Shown: positions 38,869-47,430, counted from the stretch's first letter. The stretch is DNA of 64,000 nucleotides from an uncultured Phycisphaerales bacterium (GCA_937927975.1 CALEZT010000267.1:62001-126000); one strand, 5' to 3'. A program made the numbers and translations. Notes: generated by a model from the sequence alone, not told the origin.

Positions 38869-39782
38869 TCAAGCATCTCCAGAAAAGCGTGGATACGGGT
38901 CCGCAGGCGGGCCACGTTCATCTCGCCGTTGCCGTCGCTGTCCACCCCGAGCACGGGCAGGCCCGCCCATTCCTTCAGTCGGGCAAGCTCCGCCCGCCAC
39001 GCATCGCACCATACGTAATGGTGGAAGACGATTCCTCTTGCCCTGGTCTTCGCCAGTTCATCCTTGAGCCAGGCGTACAGATCGCTGTTGGGCCGGCGGG
39101 AGGCGTCGGGAATGACGAAGTACGCATCGGCGAGTTCCATCAGCGGGTCCTCCGCCATCCGCCTGCGATCGAAGGCCCGCGGCTGCCCTCGCAGGCCGGT
39201 CTCGGTGGCGTCGAGTACGACCCGCCCGCCGGACTCTTCGATGAGATCGAATAGGACGCGATCCCTCTGCATGAAAGGCCCTCCCACCACCGCAACAGGC
39301 ACAAAAAGGGGACATTCTGCTTTTCTCTCGATCGGCCCCACAAGCACAGGAGCATCGGGCACAAAAGCAGAATGTCCCCTTTTCTTCATCACTTGCGCCA
39401 GCGCCTCGTTGGAGGGAGTCTGTCCGCCCAAGCGGACCAAGAAGCGGCCGAGGCGTTTGAGCTCATCCAGATACATCCGTTGAGCGGCAACGGTCTGCCA
39501 GGTCTTCGGTACATTCAGTAGAAACGCCGGTGTGTTGCTCCCACAGACCAACAGATCGTACGCCCGCCGCATCTGGTCGCAAAGGGTCGTGACGATGATC
39601 CCGGCGGCGTCCTCCCCAGCGGCGTCGTTGATAAACGCCCGGGCATACGGACAGAAGCCCTCCACTCGCGGAGCAATAGACGCTCCGTCGGTCGGCAGCG
39701 GAATCAGATGCCGCGGCTGAAAGCCGTGAGCGGCGATCCATTCGGCCGGCACATAGGGACACGTATAGACGATAGTCTTCAT
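38865..39782 (-). CDS. 2-hydroxyacyl-CoA dehydratase-family protein (HgdB-like) B, with in-frame repeat
   Basis: 305 aa. MKTIVYTCPYVPAEWIAAHG at the start, EGFCPYARAF, and C-terminal VLGVDSDGNGEM belong to the HgdB-like superfamily. The ATG at 39782 (AGGGACG just before it) begins 8 bp after the previous stop. Between about residues 133 and 161 the coding sequence is made of a 21-bp perfect inverted repeat (39304-39324 and 39363-39383), read as KKRGHSAFV and KAECPLFVP, which looks like an in-frame insertion in the middle of the protein. Confidence 0.78.
   Translation of the reverse strand: MKTIVYTCPYVPAEWIAAHGFQPRHLIPLPTDGASIAPRVEGFCPYARAFINDAAGEDAAGIIVTTLCDQMRRAYDLLVCGSNTPAFLLNVPKTWQTVAAQRMYLDELKRLGRFLVRLGGQTPSNEALAQVMKKRGHSAFVPDAPVLVGPIERKAECPLFVPVAVVGGPFMQRDRVLFDLIEESGGRVVLDATETGLRGQPRAFDRRRMAEDPLMELADAYFVIPDASRRPNSDLYAWLKDELAKTRARGIVFHHYVWCDAWRAELARLKEWAGLPVLGVDSDGNGEMNVARLRTRIHAFLEMLE
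39304..39383 (-). repeat. 80-bp inverted repeat inside coding sequence
   Basis: Two perfect 21-bp inverted arms (AAAAGGGGACATTCTGCTTTT at one side, core shown without its flanks is AAGGGGACATTCTGC) separated by 38 bp. This GGGGACATTCTGC motif has the look of a REP-type palindrome. It lies fully in frame in the HgdB-like gene. Confidence 0.8.
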
Positions 39783-39790
39783 CGTCCCTC

Positions 39791-41035
39791 TCATGCCTGC
39801 CCACATGCCCTTTGTTGAACGGTTTCGAACAACGCCTCGACCCGCAGCGCGATCCGCGCGGAATCCGAGGGCGAGTAGTCCGTCTCGATCCGCAGGTACG
39901 GCAGGCCGAGATCTTTCTCCGCCAGTTGCTTGACGAAGAACGATTCCACGTCATACGTCAGGCACGCCTGCCAGATCAGATCGATCACGCACTGGGCCCG
40001 GTATTCTCCCGCCAGATCCCGAAGGACGTCAAACCGCCGACTGTTTCGCGTCATGACCGAGCACGGCAGGCGGAAGTACTTCTCCGCGATCGCAACGATC
40101 GGATCGGCCGCGGTTTCGTCCACGTCGTCGAGGATCGGCTTGAGCCCGGTGCAATTGTCCGTGGCGACGACAAGTCCGCCGTGAGACTCGACAAGCTCCA
40201 GTACGCGCTCGGCCCCGTGCGCCATGGGGACGCCCGTCATGAGCACGCGGACCTTCGCATTGCCCTCGGGCTTCTTGCCGGCGTACATTTGCAGCGCCCG
40301 CTCGTATTGTGCGAAATCGGCGCAGATGCCGGAGATGCTGCTCTTGTACTGGAGCAGTTGCCGTCCGGTCAAAGGCGGATGATCCGCCTTCATCAATCCC
40401 GCCAGTTGTCGTCGGAGCGACCGCTCGCGGTTCATCGTCGCGGTCGCCTTGCGGATCTTCTCGTCGGTGATCGTCACGTTGAACGCCTGTTCGAGCTTGG
40501 CCTTGAGCTTGCGAAGCTCGCTGACCCAATGAGCCATCGCGTCGACATCGTCGGGCTTCTGCGGCAACTCCAGCACGTGCATCGGCCGCGTCTGGGCCAT
40601 CAACTCGTACATCTTCTTCTTGCCGTCGCAGGTGGTCTCGGCCACGATCAGGTCCGCCATCTCCAGGAAGGGATTGGCCTTCTGGACGTGGTAACCGTAG
40701 GTGGACTTGATGAGCGGGCACAGGTTGGCCGGCAGGTGCTCTTCCGCCGGGCCGATCGTTTCAGCCGAGCCGCCGCACAGGCAGACGGGCACCGCGCCGG
40801 CCGCCATGATCAGTTCCCGCGGCGTGTACTCGCACATGATGCCGACGATCCGCTTGCCCTTGGCCTTGGCGTCCCTGGCGTACTGAAGACAGTTCGGGAT
40901 CATCTGCTCGAACCAGGCGAGCGGGCAGCCCGGCGTCCCAGACGCCGTCGCCTTCGATCCGCACGACACCTGCGGCGGATGGCACGGATCGGTCGGATCA
41001 ATCTTCACATCGCTGTTGCCACAACACTTTCCCAT
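39791..41035 (-). CDS. double-cubane-type / 2-hydroxyacyl-CoA dehydratase-family reductase
   Basis: 414 aa. MGKCCGNSDVK start at ATG 41035 with AGAGGA 6 nt upstream; the longer frame to 41062 runs into the repeat element. Conserved features: GIMCEYTPRELIMAAGAVPV, the CPLIKSTYGY cysteine, AETTCDGKKKMYELM and the C-terminal QACLTYDVESF with LRIETDYS, matching the double-cubane-cluster/benzoyl-CoA reductase BCR-type superfamily. It would receive electrons from the activator at 36704. An unusual N-terminal Cys-rich stretch (CCGN, CHPP, CGSK) precedes the domain. Confidence 0.85.
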   Translation of the reverse strand: MGKCCGNSDVKIDPTDPCHPPQVSCGSKATASGTPGCPLAWFEQMIPNCLQYARDAKAKGKRIVGIMCEYTPRELIMAAGAVPVCLCGGSAETIGPAEEHLPANLCPLIKSTYGYHVQKANPFLEMADLIVAETTCDGKKKMYELMAQTRPMHVLELPQKPDDVDAMAHWVSELRKLKAKLEQAFNVTITDEKIRKATATMNRERSLRRQLAGLMKADHPPLTGRQLLQYKSSISGICADFAQYERALQMYAGKKPEGNAKVRVLMTGVPMAHGAERVLELVESHGGLVVATDNCTGLKPILDDVDETAADPIVAIAEKYFRLPCSVMTRNSRRFDVLRDLAGEYRAQCVIDLIWQACLTYDVESFFVKQLAEKDLGLPYLRIETDYSPSDSARIALRVEALFETVQQRACGQA

Positions 41036-41053
41036 GACATTCCTCTGATGATG

Positions 41054-41185
<132 letters not shown>

Positions 41186-41194
41186 GCCTCTTTC

Positions 41195-41995
41195 TTAGCT
41201 CTTCTTCGCCACGAACAGGCCCTGGGCGATCTTGCCGGCGCGGGCCAGTTGCTGGATGAACGCCATCTCCGCCGCCATCGCCTGCATGAGGCTCTGGTCG
41301 AAACCTATAAGCTGCAGAGCGTCGTACGTCAACTGCATACCCAGCATGTTGAGATACAGGTCGATGCAGGGCGAGAATCGCCCGGTATCCTTTGCAGCGA
41401 GCATTTCGCAGCCGTTGGCTTTGAGCAGGTCACAATAGCCGTCGATGCTCTCGATGTTCGCGAACTTCATGAATCTTAGGAATCGGTCGGCCTCCGGCTG
41501 CGACAGGCCCTTGCCTTCGACCCAGTCGGTGAACGCGATGACGCCGCCCGGCCGCACGATCCTGGCCGCCTCGGCGATCAGCTTGCTTTTGTCCACGACG
41601 TAGCACCAGGCGTCCTCGCCCCAGATGAAATCGACGCTGTTGCTCACAAGGCCACTATTGCATACGTCGGCCAGGGTGAAGCCGATCTTGTCGGCCAGAC
41701 CCGCTTGTTGGCATCGCTGTTGGCCCAATTCGACCATCGCTTCCGTGGCGTCCACGCCCATCATCGCCGCCACGTCGCGAAAGCGGACGAGGAACCGCAT
41801 CCCTGCGCCGCTGCAGCAGCACAGATCGACGCCCTTGCTCCCGGCCTTGATGCCCGCCTGCTCGGCCAGATCCATCGAGGATGTCAGGCCCCCGATATGG
41901 ATCTGCTCGCCCATGATCAGTTCCCACAGTCGGCCCTCGGCACCGCTGTAGACTCCCTGCACTTGCTTCAATCCGACACCGCTTATGCTCTTCAT
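41195..41995 (-). CDS. class I SAM-dependent methyltransferase
   Basis: 266 aa. The SAM-binding motif I is VDLCCCSGAGMRFLVRF (usual LDLGCGxG), followed by GVDATEAMVELGQQR (motif post-I), SVDFIWGEDAWCYV (motif II) and ARIVRPGGVIAFTDW (motif III). It resembles sarcosine/dimethylglycine- or UbiE-type enzymes acting on small molecules. AGGGAG precedes the ATG; the DUF3034-like stop is 12 bp upstream, so they share a transcript. Substrate unknown; the neighbourhood (selD, selenoproteins) allows a selenium or thiol substrate as speculation. Confidence 0.85.
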   Translation of the reverse strand: MKSISGVGLKQVQGVYSGAEGRLWELIMGEQIHIGGLTSSMDLAEQAGIKAGSKGVDLCCCSGAGMRFLVRFRDVAAMMGVDATEAMVELGQQRCQQAGLADKIGFTLADVCNSGLVSNSVDFIWGEDAWCYVVDKSKLIAEAARIVRPGGVIAFTDWVEGKGLSQPEADRFLRFMKFANIESIDGYCDLLKANGCEMLAAKDTGRFSPCIDLYLNMLGMQLTYDALQLIGFDQSLMQAMAAEMAFIQQLARAGKIAQGLFVAKKS

Positions 41996-42007
41996 GCTCG
42001 ATCTCCC

Positions 42008-42898
42008 TTAGAATTCGTATTTGACCTGGATGGCCCAGACGCTGTCCTCACGGTCGTTCAGGATGTTGCCGAAATTGGCGTATCCGCCGGCCACCGTAAT
42101 ACGGTCGTTGACGATATACCCCAGGCAGATGTCCCACCAGTCGTCCTCGGACTTGACCAGGCCGGGGATCTCGTCGCACAGATCAGGTTTCTGGCGATAC
42201 TCGCCTGCGATCAGGAACTTGTCGGTGAGCAGACAGATCACGCTGCCCTCGACCGTGGTGCGCCGCTCGCCGGCGAAACCGAGCAGGCCGGTGTGGATGG
42301 CGTCGCCGTTGCGAAGACCCGCCGAGACGATCAGCGGACGGGGCAGCAGCTTGGCGATCATCTTGGTGGCTGTGAGGGTGAACTCGACGCCGCTGTCATG
42401 GTCGACGCCGAGCGCCTCGCAGGTTCCGTTCAATTGCTTGTTGATGTCGTCGTGGTCCTGGTTCCATTTGTAGTGTACGCCCAACGACACCGCGGGCATC
42501 CAGGCGTGGTCGAACGCGCCCTCTTTGATCGCCAGGACCCTCGCGTTGAAGTTGTGCAGGTACGCATCGTCCTGGACGCGCAAACCCGTGGCGTCCCGCA
42601 CAAGGCCAGGCCACTCGCCCAGGCCGATGCGTTCGAGCCCATAGCCCAATTCGATCCGCCCCCAGAGGTTCTCCGTGATGACGAACGCCTGGAAGTCCTT
42701 CTTGCCGATGTCGGCGTAGGTGCCTGAGATGCTCGGGCGACCGAAGACCTTGCCCTCCTCCGCCGGATTGGCGAAGTACGCCGTGGGCGTGATGAACACG
42801 CCGCTGTTGCCCTCGACCTGGTGCGTCGGCAAAGGCGGTGCGTCGTCGCCGCAGGCCGCCGCGCCCAGCACAGCCAGAATGATCATCGCCGCTCTCAT
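42008..42898 (-). CDS. DUF3034-like outer-membrane protein
   Basis: 296 aa. ATG 42898 (MRAAMIILAVLGAAACGDD) has GGGAG 5 nt upstream and starts a signal peptide with a loose lipobox. The body alternates short amphipathic strands ending in a C-terminal aromatic residue (IQVKYEF), as in beta-barrels; VEGNSGVFITPTAYFANP and GRIELGYGLERI fit DUF3034. First gene after the selenoprotein terminator; probably co-transcribed with the methyltransferase. Confidence 0.65.
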   Translation of the reverse strand: MRAAMIILAVLGAAACGDDAPPLPTHQVEGNSGVFITPTAYFANPAEEGKVFGRPSISGTYADIGKKDFQAFVITENLWGRIELGYGLERIGLGEWPGLVRDATGLRVQDDAYLHNFNARVLAIKEGAFDHAWMPAVSLGVHYKWNQDHDDINKQLNGTCEALGVDHDSGVEFTLTATKMIAKLLPRPLIVSAGLRNGDAIHTGLLGFAGERRTTVEGSVICLLTDKFLIAGEYRQKPDLCDEIPGLVKSEDDWWDICLGYIVNDRITVAGGYANFGNILNDREDSVWAIQVKYEF

Positions 42899-42961
42899 TG
42901 CTTTCTCCCGCTCACACGATGTCCACATAGCCCAATCTCCAACAGAACATCTCGAACCAAT

Positions 42962-42996
42962 AAAAAAGGCGGGCCAGAGACATCTCTGAACCCGCC
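42962..42996 (-). terminator. intrinsic terminator of the selenoprotein operon
   Basis: On the minus strand GGCGGG-tt-CAGAGA, a 2-nt loop, TCTCTG-g-CCCGCC, then seven T residues. It follows the third selenoprotein gene by 26 bp and marks the end of that operon. Confidence 0.88.
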
Positions 42997-43021
42997 GGTA
43001 CACGCTTTCGCGAAGCTCGTG

Positions 43022-44416
43022 CTATTCGATGGAGTGCCAACTCCTTTCCTGGTGGACTTCGAAGGGCCCCAGGTCCATTTCGATCTGCACCTGGAACTTG
43101 CCCTTGAACCCGTCTGGCACTCGCCACGAGTACCGGCAGATTCCGCCTCAGCCATACTGGAACTTGTCGGCCACGAGCACAGTTCCTTTCTCATCCACGA
43201 TCTTGAACGGGATCGGCGACGGGCGGCCCTGATTCTGTCGAAAAGCCGCAGAGTATGCCTCGCCTGCGCAGCCTATGACGGCGGGACTGATTGACACCCG
43301 CCCGGAACCAGACGTTTGCACATCCGCCTTCACAACGAACGGCGGCCCGATCTTGATGGATGTCGTCTCTCCCTGCTGAATGGTGAAGAACTCAAGCGGT
43401 CCCAACCGGGTAAACGCCGAATCGAGGCCGGATGAAAACACCCACACGTCCCCCGACGCATCTGCCTTTCTCATCACCGCGTAGATCGCTTTGTATTTCC
43501 CGGCCGGCAATCGTTGCTCCCGCTTGAACAGCAAGTGCTGATCCGCGGCGTCGGACCACAGCCGCAACTCCATGTCGATATCATTTGGCTCCACCATGAG
43601 AGTCCCGAGCGCCGGCTCCGTCGGGGAGAGCGCGAGGTCCCTCCCGTCCGGCGCGATATCGAGAGCGTAATAGGTGTCTTCAATTCGCACGAGCCTGCTC
43701 AGCGGCATGACTTCGGATCGCTTATGCTCTGAAATCTCAAAGGTCCCATTGCCATTCAGGTCGATAGCGAAAATGTCACAGGAAGGCACCCGCCACTGGC
43801 GATTCAGAGGCAACGACAGAATCGAGCGGAACCGACCGTCGCAGTCCCCGTCCACGACCGCCACTCGATAGGTTCGGCCGGCCAGGCGGAGTCTGCCGAT
43901 GTAGGAAAAGGCGGAGAACGTCACGACCGCAGCGGGTGCATCCGTCCGATAGCATTTCACATAGAACTCGCCGCCGGTCCTGCTGTCGCCATCGCGGGGA
44001 ACCAGCGAGATCGGGCCGAATTGTTGCGCTTCACTACTCTCGCGGGTTGCCCTGACGGTCTTGGGCGTGAGATAGTGTTCTTCTGAGAGAACACCGTCGC
44101 CGTCAGTGTCCACGCACAGACGCAGACCCGTGGAGGAGAAATCCAAGGCCATGGGAATCAGTTCGTCGGCGCTCTTGATCTGGTAATAGGCGGGTCGGTC
44201 AAAACCGGCAGGCAGGTCCTGCACACTATCCGGCTTTCCATCCAGCGGTTCAATAAAATAGAAGGCCAAGCCCATCAACTGGCTGTTGATGTCCGCCTTC
44301 TTGCGGGCCAGCCTGCACCGGCCTTCCTGGATAGGTTCGCGGGCGAGGAACAGCCACAGCAGTCCTCCGCTAAGGACGGTCACTCCCGCCAGGATGATCC
44401 AGCGTCGTTTCTTCAT
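43022..44416 (-). CDS. selenoprotein A (464 aa, Sec423), membrane-anchored
   Basis: A conventional frame stops at TGA 43150-43148, but the frame continues 41 codons to TAG and the extension (GGICRYSWRVPDGFKGKFQV...) matches the two upstream paralogs. I therefore read TGA as selenocysteine in QYG-U-GGIC. Residues 1-25 form an N-terminal membrane anchor (WIILAGVTVLSGGLLWLFLA). The large middle part, absent from the paralogs, has calcium-loop-like DTDGDGVLSEE and DLNGNGTFEISE motifs. The last 70 residues hold the shared domain. GGAGGT stands 6 nt before the ATG. Function unknown; U-x3-C may be a redox pair. Confidence 0.82.
43116..43134 (-). promoter_or_regulatory. SECIS hairpin of selenoprotein A
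   Basis: GGTACTCG-TGG-CGAGTGCC begins 14 nt after the TGA: an 8-bp stem with one T.G wobble. The apical G/T lies 21-22 nt downstream of the TGA, in the distance range of bacterial SECIS elements. Confidence 0.75.
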
Positions 44417-44458
44417 CGGGAGACCTCCGCATCGTCTCCGCGCCGCTCCGGCGTACTC

Positions 44459-44995
44459 TCAGAGCGAGTGCCACGGTCGCTCGTGCTCGACCTCGAACGG
44501 ACCGAGGTCGATGCCCACCTGGACTTGGAACTGGCCTGAGAAACCCGGTGGTACGCGCCACGCGTACCGGCATGCGCCGCCTCAACCATACTCGAACTGC
44601 CCCTCCGCGATCGTCTTGCCCTGCTTATCGACGACTCGCAGCCACGGGGCCGACAGCGCCCCGTTGTTCTTCTTGACCGTCGGCCGGTAGGTTTCGCCGG
44701 CCCGACCCTCGAGCACAAGCCCGATCGAGACCATGCCGGGATTCACCCGGCGAACATCGGTCTTCACCGCCAGGGGCGATCCCGGCTTGCGGCGGTTCAG
44801 CCAGGAAGGCCCGCCGGCCTGCTGAAGGGCCCAGACATAACCGAGATGATCGGATCGTTTCAAGGTTCCCTGCTCGAACCGCTCTTCGGGCGCCGCAGCC
44901 TCGGCGCCCGGTTCGAGGAACAGCGACGAGACCGGTATACCCGCGGCCCCGAGCGCGACCAGGATGTACAACCAGTATTTTTTCAGCGTTTGCAT
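44459..44995 (-). CDS. selenoprotein B (178 aa, Sec138), membrane-anchored
   Basis: The frame passes TGA 44584-44582 and runs 40 more codons to a second TGA at 44461-44459. The extension GGACRYAWRVPPGFSGQFQV...PWHSL is homologous to selenoproteins A and C. ATG 44995 (MQTLKKYWLYILVALG) is preferred to ATG 45034 because it makes the protein exactly as long as paralog C, although its ribosome-binding site is weak. Residues 1-25 are a membrane anchor. The region before Sec, SIGLVLEGRAGETY...LRVVDKQGKT, is shared with C. Expected to face the periplasm; function unknown. Confidence 0.85.
44550..44568 (-). promoter_or_regulatory. SECIS hairpin of selenoprotein B
   Basis: GGTACGCG-TGG-CGCGTACC, a perfect 8-bp stem starting 14 nt after the TGA. 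Compared with the hairpin of selenoprotein C, one T-A pair is replaced by G-C, a compensatory double change. Confidence 0.8.
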
Positions 44996-45108
44996 CCTGT
45001 TTTTATCGTCCTTCCGGGCGGCCGTCTTGACCATATCGCCGTGTGCGGACTATGGATTTCTCCCTGATCGAAACGGCGACGGGTCCGCGTCCATGCCCAC
45101 TCCGGCGA

Positions 45109-45645
45109 TCAGATCGAATGCCACGGCCGCTCGTGCTCGACCTGGAAGGGTCCGAGGTCGATGTCCACCTGCACCTGGAACTTGCCCTGGAAGTCATTGG
45201 GTACTCGCCACGAGTACCGGCAGGCACCGCCTCAGCCATACCGGAAACTGTCATCGAGCACCACCTTTCCGGCTTCGTCGACGACTCGCAATCGGGGAGC
45301 CGCCCTCGACATCCCGGCCTTCACGACCACGGGACTGTATCTTTGCCCCTCGCGGCCCGCCAGGACCAATCCGATCGACATCTGCCGGTTGCCAACCTGG
45401 AAGACATCCGTCCTGACAACAACGACGGGTTTCGCCTGCACGCCGTTGGCATCCCTGACGACGGATGGCCCGCTGATTTGCGTCAGCACCCATTCGGTCC
45501 CGTCTTCATCCGTCTGGCGGACCGACGAGCGGGAATTGAGCCTGGCCCGACCCGACGGCTCATTGAAGATCCATGACAGGGGAAACGCCAGCAACAGGCC
45601 CAGCACGACGATGCCGCCCACGATGATGAGTTGTCTTCTATCCAT
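45109..45645 (-). CDS. selenoprotein C (178 aa, Sec138), membrane-anchored
   Basis: First gene of the operon, with its own promoter and GAGGGA 8 nt before the ATG. The frame continues through TGA 45234-45232 for 40 codons (GGACRYSWRVPNDFQGKFQV...PWHSI) to TGA 45111-45109. Layout: membrane helix (LIIVGGIVVLGLLLAFPLSWIF), a polar region, a beta-rich segment MSIGLVLAGREGQRYSPVVV, RLRVVDEAGKVVLDDSFRYG, Sec138, Cys142, and a conserved tail DLGPF[QE]VEHERPWHS. Divergent from selA. No family recognised; if the TGA were a stop, a conserved 40-residue domain would be untranslated. Confidence 0.87.
45200..45218 (-). promoter_or_regulatory. SECIS hairpin of selenoprotein C
   Basis: GGTACTCG-TGG-CGAGTACC, a perfect 8-bp stem with a 3-nt loop, starting 14 nt after the in-frame TGA. 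Position and compact stem fit bacterial SECIS elements, which lie within the coding sequence just after the Sec codon. Confidence 0.8.
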
Positions 45646-45669
45646 GATGCAGATCCCTCGTTTCGACCG

Positions 45670-45698
45670 TTTGTACCGCCGGACGAGGCTGTTGTCAA
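45670..45698 (-). promoter_or_regulatory. promoter of the selenoprotein operon
   Basis: Minus-strand TTGACA (45698-45693), exactly 17 bp, then TACAAA (45675-45670). The consensus -35 and spacing predict a strong promoter just upstream of selenoprotein C. Confidence 0.75.
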
Positions 45699-45816
45699 CG
45701 GAGCGATCCGTGAAAAAAGCATCCGCCTACCCCAATAGACGCGGCTGCGGCTCGTTTGTTACCTGATCTTCCCGGGATTTTCGGTGAGCGTCAGCGTGAG
45801 CCGCATTCTCCATGCT

Positions 45817-45884
45817 GGACCTCATTGACCGGATTGACCCCATTGACGCTGAGGTCAGTAACGTCAATCCGGTCAATGAGGTCC
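45817..45884 (+). repeat. palindromic repeat, family B copy 1 (upstream of selA)
   Basis: 68 bp with perfect 22-bp inverted arms built of TTGAC units (GACCTCATTGACCGG ... CCGGTCAATGAGGTC) around a central GACGCTGAGGTCAGTAACGTC. A related copy lies downstream of selB at 49371. Confidence 0.85.
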
Positions 45885-45908
45885 GGCCGGTTGCTCCGGC
45901 AAATCGAC

Positions 45909-45936
45909 TTGTTTGCCTGTCTCCAGGCCGTACAAT
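45909..45936 (+). promoter_or_regulatory. promoter of selA
   Basis: TTGTTT (45909-45914), 16-bp spacer, TACAAT (45931-45936). The transcript would start at or within a base or two of the ATG at 45943, so selA may be leaderless; no ribosome-binding site is seen. Confidence 0.5.
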
Positions 45937-45942
45937 AGCGTC

Positions 45943-47352
45943 ATGGACCCACAGACCCAACAACTCATGCGGAGGGTTCCCTCGGTCGATTCGGTTCTGA
46001 GGGAGCCGGAACTCGAAGCGCTCGCGGCCGAGCACGGCCGAAAACTGGTGGCGGACTCCGTCCGTGAGGTGATTGAGGAGGTCCGCCGGCAACTCGTGGA
46101 TCAGTCGTCTCCTGAAACGGATGAGGCAGCGATCCGTGCCCGCGTCCTGACAGCGGCCAGGCAGCGAGTCACAGCGGTCGCCCGGCCGTTCTATGGTCGG
46201 GCGATCAACGCCACGGGGATCATCCTGCACACGGGGCTCGGACGCGCGGTCCTGCCGGCCAAGGCGATCGAACAGATCCAGGCCACCCTGCAGGGCTATT
46301 CCCTGCTCCAGGTGGACCGCGAGACGGGCAAGCGGTCCCGGCGGGATGAGCGAGTCGAATGGCTCCTCCAGCGTCTCACCGGAACCGAAGCCGCGACCGT
46401 CGTGAACAACAACGCCGCGGCGACCGCGATCGTGCTCAACACGGTGGCCAAGGGCAAGGAGGTGATCGTCTCGCGGGGCCAGCTCGTCGAGATCGGCGGC
46501 TCCTTCCGCCTGCCGGAGGTGATGGCCTTCAGCGGGGCCAGGCTGGTCGAGGTCGGCACGACGAACAAGACGCACCCCCGAGACTACGAGAACGCAATCA
46601 CCGAGAACACCGCCGCGATTCTTCGCGTGCATCCGAGCAACTACAAGATCCAGGGCTTCTCGTCGGAGGTCCCCCTCGACACGCTTGTCGAGATCGCACA
46701 CCGGCACAACCTGGTGATGATCGACGACGTCGGGGCGGGGGCTCTGATCGACTTCTCGCAGTTCGGTTTCGAGCCCGAGCCCACGCTGCCGGACTCGGTC
46801 CGCACAGGGGCCGACATCATCACGTCGAGCGCCGACAAGCTGATCGGGGCCTCGCAGGGCGGCATCATCCTGGGCAGGAAGGCCCTGATCGACAAGGTTC
46901 GCAAGAACCAGTTCGCGCGAATCGTGCGCGTGGACAAGCTCACCATGGCGGTGCTGGAGGCGACGCTGAAGTTGTTCCTCGATAAAACCATCGCGCTGCG
47001 CGAGGTGCCAACGCTCCAGATGCTGCAACGCAGCGCCGAACAGATTAGTGAACATGCGGAGCGACTGGCCGCCGCACTTCGGGATCAGAACGTCCACGTG
47101 GCCACAATCAGCGGGTTCTCGCAAATGGGCAGCGGTTCACTGCCCGCGCAGAATCTGCCGACCACGCTGGTGGCGATCACGCCGGAGGGGATCGGCGCCG
47201 AGATCCTGGCCCAGCGGCTGCGGCTGCACGACACACCGGTCTTTACGAGAATCCAGAACGACCAGGTGCTCCTCGACCCGCGCACGCTGCGGGCCGGCGA
47301 TGACGAGATCGTCATCGAAGCGGTGGCCGCAGCGCTTGCGGCAGGCGAATAG
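45943..47352 (+). CDS. selA: L-seryl-tRNA(Sec) selenium transferase
   Basis: Converts seryl-tRNA(Sec) to selenocysteyl-tRNA(Sec) with selenophosphate. 469 aa, usual size. PLP fold type I: the family N-terminus RRVPSVDSVLREPEL, AINATGIILHTGLGRAVLP, NNNAAATAIVLNTVAKGKEVIVSRGQLVEIGGSFR, VDDV-type IDDVGAGALID, and the PLP lysine in TSSADKLIGASQGG. It is followed by selB and is divergent from the three selenoprotein genes. The start at 45943 matches homologs. Confidence 0.96.
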   Translation: MDPQTQQLMRRVPSVDSVLREPELEALAAEHGRKLVADSVREVIEEVRRQLVDQSSPETDEAAIRARVLTAARQRVTAVARPFYGRAINATGIILHTGLGRAVLPAKAIEQIQATLQGYSLLQVDRETGKRSRRDERVEWLLQRLTGTEAATVVNNNAAATAIVLNTVAKGKEVIVSRGQLVEIGGSFRLPEVMAFSGARLVEVGTTNKTHPRDYENAITENTAAILRVHPSNYKIQGFSSEVPLDTLVEIAHRHNLVMIDDVGAGALIDFSQFGFEPEPTLPDSVRTGADIITSSADKLIGASQGGIILGRKALIDKVRKNQFARIVRVDKLTMAVLEATLKLFLDKTIALREVPTLQMLQRSAEQISEHAERLAAALRDQNVHVATISGFSQMGSGSLPAQNLPTTLVAITPEGIGAEILAQRLRLHDTPVFTRIQNDQVLLDPRTLRAGDDEIVIEAVAAALAAGE

Positions 47353-47364
47353 CGAGAGAACGAC

Positions 47365-47430
47365 GTCCTATGCGTCCCATAGGTCCCATGAGTCCTATGG
47401 GACCTATAGGACAAATGGGACTCATAGGAC
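47365..47430 (+). repeat. palindromic repeat, family A copy 2 (between selA and selB)
   Basis: 66-bp near-palindrome of GTCCTAT/CCCAT units ending 2 bp before the selB ATG. Its right end supplies AGGAC, the only ribosome-binding-like sequence for selB. Related to the copy at 4053. Confidence 0.8.

Noticed and set aside
36704..41035. A benzoyl-CoA reductase or 2-hydroxyglutarate pathway
   Set aside because: No CoA-transferase, acyl-CoA dehydrogenase or other pathway gene is nearby, and the three HgdB-like proteins do not form the usual alpha/beta pair.
43022..45645. The three TGA codons as ordinary stops, or TGA as a general Trp/Gly codon
   Set aside because: Conserved protein sequence continues after each TGA, and SECIS-like hairpins follow. 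Many other genes in the window end at TGA (gmd, phoU's neighbours, the glycosyltransferases), so TGA is a stop elsewhere and is not generally reassigned.
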